DNA from: JAHEDH01 sp965364515
GTDB lineage: Bacteria; Actinomycetota; Acidimicrobiia; Spongiisociales; ZC4RG35
Direction of reading: 5' to 3'
Length of the DNA stretch: 8,451 bases
Assembly: GCA_965364515.1 (NCBI GenBank)
Contig: CBDTXZ010000133.1
Span: 1-8,451, forward strand
The notes under the pieces were generated by a model, which was not told the origin of the DNA, did no database searches, and saw only the letters and a list, made by a program, of their open reading frames with translations. Below, piece after piece: positions 1-5,338 of this stretch. Position 1 is the stretch's first letter. Each line of letters opens with the position of its first letter. Made by a program: the position numbers and the translations under genes.

Positions 1-7
1 CCTTGCA

Positions 8-42
8 TCTCCAAACGTACGCATCTCTGGCACGGGGTGCAA
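8..42 (-). promoter_or_regulatory. Candidate promoter pointing out of the left edge
   Basis: On the minus strand a TTGCAC hexamer (42 to 37) is followed, after exactly 17 bases, by TACGTT (19 to 14). This is a good match to a sigma70-type -35/-10 pair. Five bases after the -10 an ATG begins at position 8, so a transcript could start at or next to that ATG and be leaderless. The reading frame runs off the window after two codons, so its product cannot be identified. The element lies about 90 bp beyond the argD stop, suggesting that the next leftward gene has its own promoter rather than relying only on read-through from the arginine operon. The assignment rests on hexamer match and spacing only. 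Confidence 0.4.
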
Positions 43-47
43 CAGAA

Positions 48-61
48 CGCGAAAAATCGCG
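48..61. repeat. Small perfect hairpin, 5-bp stem with 4-base loop
   Basis: CGCGA and TCGCG flank an AAAA loop (TTTT on the minus strand). It overlaps a 10-bp perfect palindrome, AATCGCGATT, at 55-64. It sits immediately upstream of the leftward -35 hexamer, so it could be a protein-binding site for that promoter or part of a terminator region after argD. The short stem makes chance possible. Confidence 0.3.
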
Positions 62-71
62 ATTGGTCGCC

Positions 72-89
72 TCGACGACTTCACGTCGA
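72..89. repeat. Small perfect hairpin, 6-bp stem with 6-base loop
   Basis: TCGACG at 72-77 pairs with CGTCGA at 84-89 around the loop ACTTCA. It is the middle of three hairpins between argD and the leftward promoter. No T-run follows on either strand, so it is not a classical intrinsic terminator. Function unknown. Confidence 0.3.
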
Positions 90-105
90 TCCCCGAATGG
101 GCTCG

Positions 106-125
106 CGGGTCCCACTCCGGACCCG
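106..125 (-). terminator. Possible U-less terminator hairpin after argD
   Basis: On the minus strand, five bases past the argD stop codon, CGGGTCC and GGACCCG form a perfect 7-bp GC-rich stem around the loop GGAGTG. No T-tract follows, so it does not match the classical intrinsic terminator. Hairpins lacking a U-tail have been proposed as terminators in actinobacteria, and the position directly after the last gene of the operon fits that role. It could instead stabilise the 3' end of the mRNA. Confidence 0.4.
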
Positions 126-129
126 GGTC

Positions 130-1305
130 TCACTCTCCGGCGAGCGCCGTCGCGAAGCGTTCGACGGCGATCTCGACCTCGTCGTGGCTGATGGTGAGCG
201 GGGGAGCAAAACGAATCGTGTCGGGTCTCACGGCGTTGACGATGAGACCGTTGGCGAGCGCGGTCGAGGCGACCGTACCGGCGCGGTCGGCATCGAGGAC
301 GACACCGAGCAGCAGACCGCGGCCGCGAACCGACCGAACGCCGTCGAGCGCTCCGAGATCCGCCCGAAGCTGATCGGACCGCTCGACACAGTTGGCCAGG
401 AGGTCCCGATCGGTGATCTCGGCGATCACCGCATTGGCGGCGGCGCACACGACGGGCCCGCCTCCGAAGGTCGTGGCATGGTCGCCCGGCTCGAACGCCT
501 GCGCCTTCTCGGAGACGGCCATGCAGGCGCCGATCGGCAGGCCGTTGGCCAGCGCCTTCGCGGTCGTTGCGATGTCAGGGGCGAACCCGAGCTGCTGCCA
601 GGAGAACCACGTGCCGGTACGCCCCATCCCTGCCTGGACGTCGTCGACGACCATCGCCAGGCCACGCTCGTCGCAGAGCCGTCGGACCTCCCCGAGATAC
701 TCCACGTCCAGTGGGACCACTCCACCCTCGCCCTGCAGTGTCTCGACCATGATCGCCGCAGTCGAGTCGTCCACCCTCGCCTCGAGAGCGTCGATGTCGT
801 TCGGCGGTACCTGTGAAAAACCGGGTGGCAGCGGCTGGAAGGTCGCCTGCTTCTTGGGTTGACCGGTGGCGGCGAGCGTGGCGAGCGACCGGCCGTGGAA
901 CGAGTCGTCCAGGGTGATCACTTCGTAGCACTCGTCGCCCTTGGTGGTCTGACCCCAGCGGCGGGCCAGTTTGATCGCAGCCTCGTTCGCCGTCGCCCCG
1001 CAGTTGGCGAAGAAGACACGGTCGAGGCCGGACAGCCTGGTGAGGTTCTCGGCGAGCTCCACCATCGGCTCGGTGTAGTAGAGGTTCGAGACGTGGACGA
1101 GTCTGCTCATCTGGTCGGTCACGGCTTCGGCAACCCGGGGGTTGGCGTGCCCGACCGAGACGACAGCCAGGCCCGTGAGGCAGTCCAGGTAGCGCCGGCC
1201 CGACTCATCGGTGAGCCACGAGCCTTCGCCCGAGACGAACGTGATCGGGGTGCGTCCATAGGTCTGCATCACGACCCGTTGCTCGCGATCGATCACCGAC
1301 GTCAC
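130..1305 (-). CDS. argD: Acetylornithine aminotransferase (ArgD)
   Basis: This is a 391-residue PLP-dependent class III aminotransferase. In arginine synthesis it converts N-acetylglutamate semialdehyde plus glutamate to N-acetylornithine plus 2-oxoglutarate in the cytoplasm. The fold-type I landmarks are in order: a phosphate-binding segment GATAN near residues 103-107, SFHGR near 135-139, the PLP-ring aspartate D221 in DDVQAGMGRTG, the Schiff-base lysine K250 in TTAKALANGLPIGA, and TTFGGGP near 278-284. Length is normal for ArgD. The start is GTG at 1305, overlapping the argB stop by 4 bp (GTGA), so translation is probably coupled; a GGAG lies about 10 bases upstream. Family members usually have DEVQ and GAEAN where this one has DDVQ and GATAN. 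These are conservative changes and the catalytic lysine is intact. The last place in an argCJBD operon separates it from other ornithine- or GABA-type class III transaminases. It may also act in lysine synthesis, as some ArgD enzymes do. Confidence 0.93.
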   Translation of the reverse strand: MTSVIDREQRVVMQTYGRTPITFVSGEGSWLTDESGRRYLDCLTGLAVVSVGHANPRVAEAVTDQMSRLVHVSNLYYTEPMVELAENLTRLSGLDRVFFANCGATANEAAIKLARRWGQTTKGDECYEVITLDDSFHGRSLATLAATGQPKKQATFQPLPPGFSQVPPNDIDALEARVDDSTAAIMVETLQGEGGVVPLDVEYLGEVRRLCDERGLAMVVDDVQAGMGRTGTWFSWQQLGFAPDIATTAKALANGLPIGACMAVSEKAQAFEPGDHATTFGGGPVVCAAANAVIAEITDRDLLANCVERSDQLRADLGALDGVRSVRGRGLLLGVVLDADRAGTVASTALANGLIVNAVRPDTIRFAPPLTISHDEVEIAVERFATALAGE

Positions 1306-2207
1306 GGTCGATCGTCTCCGATCTGGGTCATCATGGTGCCGACTCCGGCACGTGTGAACATCTCGAGCAGCACGACGTGCTGGACCCTGCCGTCGAGGAT
1401 GTGGGCACGCCGCACTCCCTGGTCGAGGGCATGGGCTACCGAGGTGAGCTTGGGCAGCATTCCCCCGCTCATCGTCTCCAGCAGCCGGCCGAGTTCGTCG
1501 CGGTCGATACGGGTGATCAGCGTCGAGTGGTCGGACGGGTCGGAGTAGACCCCTTCGACGTCGGTGAGATAGACGAGCTTCTGGGCTCCCAGCGCACCGG
1601 CGATGGCTGCGGCCACCGTGTCGGCGTTCACGTTGTACGTGTGGCCGTCGTCACCCATCGCGATCGGAGCGATCACCGGCACGAGGCCATCATCGAGAAG
1701 CGACTCGATGAGCCGGGTGTTGACCCCGGCGACGTCACCAACGAAACCGAGCCGCTCGTCTTTCTGCACGGCTCGAAGCAGCCGCGCATCTGTGCCGGAC
1801 ACGCCGATCGCTTCGGCGCCGTGACTGCTCAACATGGCGACGATGTCGGCGTTCACCTCGCCGACGAGCATCCGCTGGACGACCCGCATCGTTCGATCGT
1901 CGGTGACTCTCAGTCCGTCGACGAAGTTCGGTTCGATCCCTTCGGCAGCCATGGCGCTGGATATCTGCGGCCCTCCTCCATGCACGATGACCGTCTTGAT
2001 CCCGACGGTGGAGAGCAACGTGACATCCCCGGCGAACGAGTGGCTGAGTTCGAGGTCGGTCATCATCGAACCGCCGTATTTGACGACCACGACCTTTCCG
2101 GCGAACCGCTGGATATAGGGCAGCGCCTCCATGAGGATCGACGCCTTGCCCATGCCGGTCGCGATCCGCGACTTCGCAGGATCGGGCGCAGAGTGGCCGG
2201 TCGCCAT
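1302..2207 (-). CDS. argB: Acetylglutamate kinase (ArgB), arginine-sensitive type
   Basis: This 301-residue amino-acid kinase phosphorylates N-acetylglutamate with ATP, the second step of arginine synthesis and usually its control point. Visible motifs are VVKYGGS with K43, the glycine loop HGGGP at 76-80, GLRVTD near 98-103 for substrate binding, YNVNADTVA at 191-199, YLTDVEGVY at 213-221, and K253 in SGGMLPKL. The N-terminal helix segment before the first beta strand (about 21-36) and the C-terminal EMFTRAGVGTM (282-292) are marks of the hexameric, arginine-inhibited branch, so feedback inhibition is inferred. The open frame continues far upstream inside argJ, but the start is set at the ATG at 2207. 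There the argJ stop and the argB start share a base (TGATG), a GGGGAG lies about 8 bases upstream, and homology begins. Its end overlaps argD by 4 bp. Confidence 0.94.
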   Translation of the reverse strand: MATGHSAPDPAKSRIATGMGKASILMEALPYIQRFAGKVVVVKYGGSMMTDLELSHSFAGDVTLLSTVGIKTVIVHGGGPQISSAMAAEGIEPNFVDGLRVTDDRTMRVVQRMLVGEVNADIVAMLSSHGAEAIGVSGTDARLLRAVQKDERLGFVGDVAGVNTRLIESLLDDGLVPVIAPIAMGDDGHTYNVNADTVAAAIAGALGAQKLVYLTDVEGVYSDPSDHSTLITRIDRDELGRLLETMSGGMLPKLTSVAHALDQGVRRAHILDGRVQHVVLLEMFTRAGVGTMMTQIGDDRP

Positions 2208-3391
2208 CAGCTCCGCTCCCCGTTGAACATCACGTACTCGGGCGTGAGATCGGTCGTGACGATCCGGGCAGAACCGGGCCCTGTGCCGACCCGGATCGAG
2301 AGGGTGAAGTCGCCTTCGAGCCGGGCGCTGAGACGATCCTCGTTCACCCCGACGCCGACACCGCCCCGGGCGACGACCGTGCCGTCGTAGGCGATCTCGA
2401 CCTCCGAGGGCTCGAGGTCGATGCCAGTCACCCCGAGCGCTCCCAACACTCGACCCCAGTTCGGGTCCGCTCCGTAGAACGACGCCCGCACGAGGGCTGA
2501 ATCGGCCACCGACATCCCGATCTGCCTGGCGGCGGAATCGCCGGCGGCACCGGTGACGTCGATCGTGACGACCTTCGAGGCCCCTTCGGCGTCGACGGCC
2601 ATTTGCATCGCCAGGTCGGAGCAGACCTCGGTGACCATGGCCTCGAGGTCGGCGAGGTCGATCTCCACTCCGCTCGCACCCGAAGCCATCAGGGTCACCG
2701 TGTCGTTCGTGGACTGACATCCGTCGATGTTGAGTGCGTTGAACGTGGTCGCCGTCGCACGGGACAGGAGATCGCCGAGCGGGCCGGTGTTGTGGGCGCC
2801 GGCGAGGGGTACGAGTGCATCGGTCGTCAAGAAGGCGAGCATGGTCGCCATGTTCGGCCTGATCATCCCGGCCCCCTTCGCCATTCCACCCACCGTCACG
2901 CCCTGTTGTGACCGGTGGGCCTCCTTTGGTACCGAATCCGTGGTCATGATCCCGCGGGCGGCCCGGGTCCCGTGCTCTTGCGATGTCCCAGCTCCCGCCA
3001 CCAGATCGGGAACCGCCTTTGAGATGTCGTTGATCGGCAGCCGACCTCCGATGGGACCCGTCGAGCAGACGAGGACCTCCTGAGGCAGGCATCCGAGCGA
3101 TCGGGCCAGCGCAGTGGTCATGTCCTCGGCGTCGCGGTACCCGGCGGTACCGGTGCCTGCGTTGGCCGAGCCGGAGTTGATGATGATGCCCCGGCTCCTC
3201 CCCGACGCCGCCCGGCGACGGCTCAACTGGACCGGCGGGGCGGCCGTCAACGAGGTCGTGAAGACGGCGGCGGTGGGAACCGCCTCGGCGGCGTAGATGC
3301 ACGAGAGGTCGGTGACGCCGTCCGCCTTGATCCCGCAGTGCATCCCGTTGGCGAAGAAGCCACCCGCAGCCGTGACACTCACGGCATCCAT
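2207..3391 (-). CDS. argJ: Glutamate N-acetyltransferase / ornithine acetyltransferase (ArgJ)
   Basis: This is about 394 residues, normal for ArgJ. It transfers the acetyl group from N-acetylornithine to glutamate, giving ornithine and N-acetylglutamate and so recycling acetyl groups. Some members also use acetyl-CoA; the sequence does not decide this. ArgJ cleaves itself into two chains at an Ala-Thr bond. Here that is A182-T183 in KGAGMIRPNMATML, making T183 the N-terminal nucleophile. The oxyanion segment STGPIGG is near 110-116 and TTDSVPKEA near 150-158. The family's usual NSGNANAC reads NSGSANAG here. Two starts are possible: ATG at 3391 (used here, 13-bp overlap with argC, no clear Shine-Dalgarno), or GTG at 3382, which would overlap the argC stop as GTGA like other junctions in the window and give 391 residues. 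An argJ in the operon implies the cyclic pathway, so argE is not needed. Confidence 0.94.
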   Translation of the reverse strand: MDAVSVTAAGGFFANGMHCGIKADGVTDLSCIYAAEAVPTAAVFTTSLTAAPPVQLSRRRAASGRSRGIIINSGSANAGTGTAGYRDAEDMTTALARSLGCLPQEVLVCSTGPIGGRLPINDISKAVPDLVAGAGTSQEHGTRAARGIMTTDSVPKEAHRSQQGVTVGGMAKGAGMIRPNMATMLAFLTTDALVPLAGAHNTGPLGDLLSRATATTFNALNIDGCQSTNDTVTLMASGASGVEIDLADLEAMVTEVCSDLAMQMAVDAEGASKVVTIDVTGAAGDSAARQIGMSVADSALVRASFYGADPNWGRVLGALGVTGIDLEPSEVEIAYDGTVVARGGVGVGVNEDRLSARLEGDFTLSIRVGTGPGSARIVTTDLTPEYVMFNGERS

Positions 3392-4404
3392 CCCGAGAGA
3401 GGCAACCCGAGCGTCTCGTCGAGACCGACCATCAGGTTGGCGTTCTGAACCGCCTGCCCGGCGGCACCCTTCACCAGGTTGTCGATCGCCCCTTGCGCGA
3501 TCACGACTCCGGCGTGAGGGTCTACGAACGCCGTCACGAACGCCCGATTCGAGGAGACGGCCCATCGCGTCTGTGGTGGTCTGTCGATCACCTCGACGAA
3601 TGGCTTGTCGTCGTAGGCGTCTCTCAGGATGGCTCGCGCCTCGGATGTGGTCAGGTCGGAGGCGAGCGGCATCGTGACCGTGGCCAGCTCTCCTCGCTGC
3701 ATAGGGACCAGATGGGGGGTGAAAACGACGGTCGGCTCGTTCGGTCCGGCCATCCCGAGCGCCATCTCGATCTCGGGCCGATGGCGGTGTTCGGTGACCT
3801 TGTAGGCGGCGACCCCTTCGTCGATCGCCCCGTACATCAAGGACTCGCTCACACCCCGTCCTGCACCCGAGACCCCCGAGAGACAGTCCGCCACGATGAC
3901 TCCTTCCCCGACGACTCCGGCACGGTGCAGGGGGACCGCCGCGAGAAGAACGGCGGTCGGATAACAGCCCGGGGATGCGACTCGATGTGCGCCACTCACG
4001 TCGAAGAGCTCGGGGAGACCGTAGATCCAGCCGCCGAGTTCGTCCGGGAGTGGGTGGTCGGCGCCGTAGGCGTCGAGATACCGCTGGTTCGTGTCGAGCC
4101 GGTAGTCGCTGCCGAGGTCGACGACTCGTGTCCCGCGCTGGGCGAGCTCGTGCCCGATCTTCCAGGAGACCCCATGCGGAAGAGCGAGAAACGCGATGTC
4201 GACGTCACCGATGTCGTCCAGCTCGTTCGAGGAGAGCGGGCGATCGCCGCCACGAAGATGCGGATGGACCTCCGAGAGAAGGCCACCCTGCTTGGAGTGC
4301 GCGCCCAGGTGAACGAGGTCGAACTCGGGGTGGTCGTCGACGAAGCGCACGACCTCTCCCCCGGCGTATCCGGATGCGCCGATGACGGCGACTGAGAAAC
4401 TCAC
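3379..4404 (-). CDS. argC: N-acetyl-gamma-glutamyl-phosphate reductase (ArgC)
   Basis: This 341-residue NADPH-dependent enzyme reduces N-acetylglutamyl phosphate to the semialdehyde, the third step of arginine synthesis. The Rossmann NADP-binding motif GASGYAG is at residues 9-15, the catalytic cysteine C147 is in SPGCYPTA, and the conserved catalytic histidine region is EHRHRPEI at 205-212 (H208). The C-terminal stretch NLVKGAAGQAVQNANLM (309-325) is typical of the family, and length is normal. The frame stays open upstream to 4986, but that part is noise. The start is GTG at 4404, where homology begins, although no Shine-Dalgarno precedes it. A TATACT box ends six bases upstream, which is correct spacing for transcription to begin on the GTG itself, so the message is probably leaderless. 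It is the first gene of the argCJBD operon and its stop lies inside the argJ start region. Confidence 0.94.
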   Translation of the reverse strand: MSFSVAVIGASGYAGGEVVRFVDDHPEFDLVHLGAHSKQGGLLSEVHPHLRGGDRPLSSNELDDIGDVDIAFLALPHGVSWKIGHELAQRGTRVVDLGSDYRLDTNQRYLDAYGADHPLPDELGGWIYGLPELFDVSGAHRVASPGCYPTAVLLAAVPLHRAGVVGEGVIVADCLSGVSGAGRGVSESLMYGAIDEGVAAYKVTEHRHRPEIEMALGMAGPNEPTVVFTPHLVPMQRGELATVTMPLASDLTTSEARAILRDAYDDKPFVEVIDRPPQTRWAVSSNRAFVTAFVDPHAGVVIAQGAIDNLVKGAAGQAVQNANLMVGLDETLGLPLSGWMP

Positions 4405-4410
4405 CAGATC

Positions 4411-4416
4411 AGTATA
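4411..4416 (-). promoter_or_regulatory. -10 box of the argCJBD promoter
   Basis: TATACT on the minus strand is followed by six bases and then the GTG of argC, the canonical distance from a -10 hexamer to +1. No good -35 is visible at 16-18 bases (TATGCG at 17), because the palindrome at 4422-4439 occupies that place. It is probably the operon promoter, with a start point at or very near 4404 and no 5' untranslated region. Confidence 0.55.
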
Positions 4417-4421
4417 CGACG

Positions 4422-4439
4422 TATGCGCATATGCGCATA
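4422..4439. promoter_or_regulatory. Probable ArgR operator (ARG box)
   Basis: TATGCGCATATGCGCATA is an 18-bp perfect palindrome, also readable as two abutting copies of the 8-bp palindrome ATGCGCAT (4423-4430 and 4431-4438). ARG boxes bound by ArgR/AhrC are 18-bp palindromes with TG...CA-type outer bases and an AT-rich centre. This site has TGCGC-ATAT-GCGCA with that geometry, though the inner half-site bases differ from the E. coli consensus. Taking 4404 as +1, it spans about -18 to -35, between and over the -35 region, which is a typical repression position. The regulator gene is not in the window, so the identity of the binding protein is inferred from the operon. Confidence 0.55.
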
Positions 4440-4512
4440 TTCCTGGGTGATCGATCCACTTGAGACGTTCGACCCTTCCCCTCTTCGCCGTCCCGCGCCA
4501 CAGTCGACAACG

Positions 4513-4519
4513 AAAGGAG
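4513..4519 (+). promoter_or_regulatory. Shine-Dalgarno that sets the start at 4525
   Basis: AAAGGAG sits five bases before the ATG at 4525. It is the clearest ribosome binding site near the divergent region. It decides against the upstream in-frame ATG at 4423, which lies inside the palindrome and is followed by unconserved-looking, proline-rich codons. Unlike argC, this gene therefore has a leader. Confidence 0.75.
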
Positions 4520-4524
4520 TCCTG

Positions 4525-4722
4525 ATGACCGAAGCCACGATGGCCCCGTTCGCCGTCGTCGAACGGAACGACCTCATCCCGAGATGCCCGCACTGCAAGG
4601 AACAGCTCCCGGAGGTGTATGCGAGGGCTCGGGGTGTGCCGCTGGGACAGGGCCGAACGCTCATGTACTTCTGCCCGCATTGCCTCGAAGTGCTCGGATT
4701 CGCACAGGGCCGGATGATCTGA
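4525..4722 (+). CDS. Small protein with two CPHC zinc knuckles, function unknown
   Basis: This 65-residue protein is not one I can name. It has two identical CPHC motifs, C21/C24 and C50/C53, separated by 25 residues. The spacing is right for one zinc-ribbon site holding a single Zn. The two motifs flank a short basic and glycine-rich segment (ARARGVPLGQGR). There is no signal peptide or membrane segment, so it is probably cytoplasmic. Zinc ribbons this small occur in nucleic-acid-binding or protein-contact proteins, but nothing here chooses between them. The start is fixed by AAAGGAG at 4513-4519. The PH-domain membrane protein follows after 10 bases on the same strand, suggesting a two-gene unit. 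It diverges from argC across a 120-bp gap that contains the operator-like palindrome. High confidence that it is a gene, low on role. Confidence 0.75.
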   Translation: MTEATMAPFAVVERNDLIPRCPHCKEQLPEVYARARGVPLGQGRTLMYFCPHCLEVLGFAQGRMI

Positions 4723-4732
4723 GGCGGATGAG

Positions 4733-5335
4733 ATGACCGTTCGAGCCCAGAGCCAGACACTGGCTCTCAGACCGGATCGCCGATGGCTCACCAAGCAGTA
4801 CCTGGTCCTCGCCACGTTCACGGCGCTGATCGCCGGCGTCGTCGGGATCGTGCACCTGATCGTCTCCCTCACGGTCGACGCCCCAGACCGCGAGGGGGTG
4901 TTGTCGCTGATGTGGGTCATCACCGGCGGAGTGACGCTCGCCATGTGGCTGATCGCCGTGCCGATCGTGATCCTGTGGCACCGCAACCTCGACTACGCCG
5001 TCGAGCCCGAGCGGATCGTGATCCGCAAGGGCATCCTGTCGAAGATCCAACAGAACATACCGCTCGGCATGATCACCGACTTCCGGCTCCATCGCTCGCT
5101 CTACGACCGGTGGCTCGGGATCGGCTCGATCCAGGTCCAAACCGCCGGCCAGGCGATGGCCGCAACCGGCTACGAAGGGACTCTGGCGGGTCTGGAGGAC
5201 TGGGCCGAGCTCCACGAGGACCTCCGCAATCGGGTCCGGGGGACTTCCCAACGCGACGACGATCCCGAGGTCGACCTGGCGGCGATCCTCGATGAGGTTC
5301 GGGGAATCCGAAAGGCGCTCGAATCGAGCCGGTGA
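4733..5335 (+). CDS. Membrane protein with bacterial PH-like domain (YdbS/YdbT type)
   Basis: This 200-residue protein has two predicted transmembrane helices at about residues 22-46 and 55-83. A domain resembling bacterial PH 2 (bPH2, formerly DUF304) follows at about 87-168. The pattern of that family is visible: a Tyr/Val-rich strand (LDYAVEPERIVIRKG), a turn with I-Q-Q-N-I-P-L, then ITDFRLHRSLYDRWLGIGSIQVQTAG. A hydrophilic, charged tail (about 169-200), likely helical, ends it. The PH part should face the cytoplasm, beside the membrane. The molecular role of single-copy bPH2 proteins is mostly unknown. The start is ATG at 4733, with GAGG eight bases upstream; the nearby ATG at 4728 reads into a stop. 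It lies 10 bp after the zinc-knuckle gene and is probably co-transcribed. Its stop is 3 bp from the stop of the convergent peptidase gene. Confidence 0.82.
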   Translation: MTVRAQSQTLALRPDRRWLTKQYLVLATFTALIAGVVGIVHLIVSLTVDAPDREGVLSLMWVITGGVTLAMWLIAVPIVILWHRNLDYAVEPERIVIRKGILSKIQQNIPLGMITDFRLHRSLYDRWLGIGSIQVQTAGQAMAATGYEGTLAGLEDWAELHEDLRNRVRGTSQRDDDPEVDLAAILDEVRGIRKALESSR

Positions 5336-5338
5336 GCG

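Noticed and set aside
37..816. 259-codon plus-strand frame opposite argD
   Set aside because: It is a high-GC antisense shadow: Arg/Asp-rich, no recognisable domain, and fully opposite a certain gene.
859..2390. Long plus-strand frames opposite argD, argB and argJ (859-1548 and 1377-2390)
   Set aside because: Both are complementary to well-supported genes, have low-complexity composition and no ribosome binding site.
2208..3302. Same-strand extension of the argB frame by 365 codons, suggesting a large fusion protein
   Set aside because: It lies in another frame of argJ, is Arg/Gly/His-rich and resembles no protein. argB homology begins at the ATG at 2207.
3493..4395. 300-codon plus-strand frame opposite argC
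   Set aside because: It is an antisense shadow of a complete ArgC, with no motif of its own.
4405..4986. Upstream extension of the argC frame, giving a 535-residue protein
   Set aside because: It crosses the promoter and palindrome and runs antisense to the zinc-knuckle and bPH2 genes. argC homology begins at GTG 4404.
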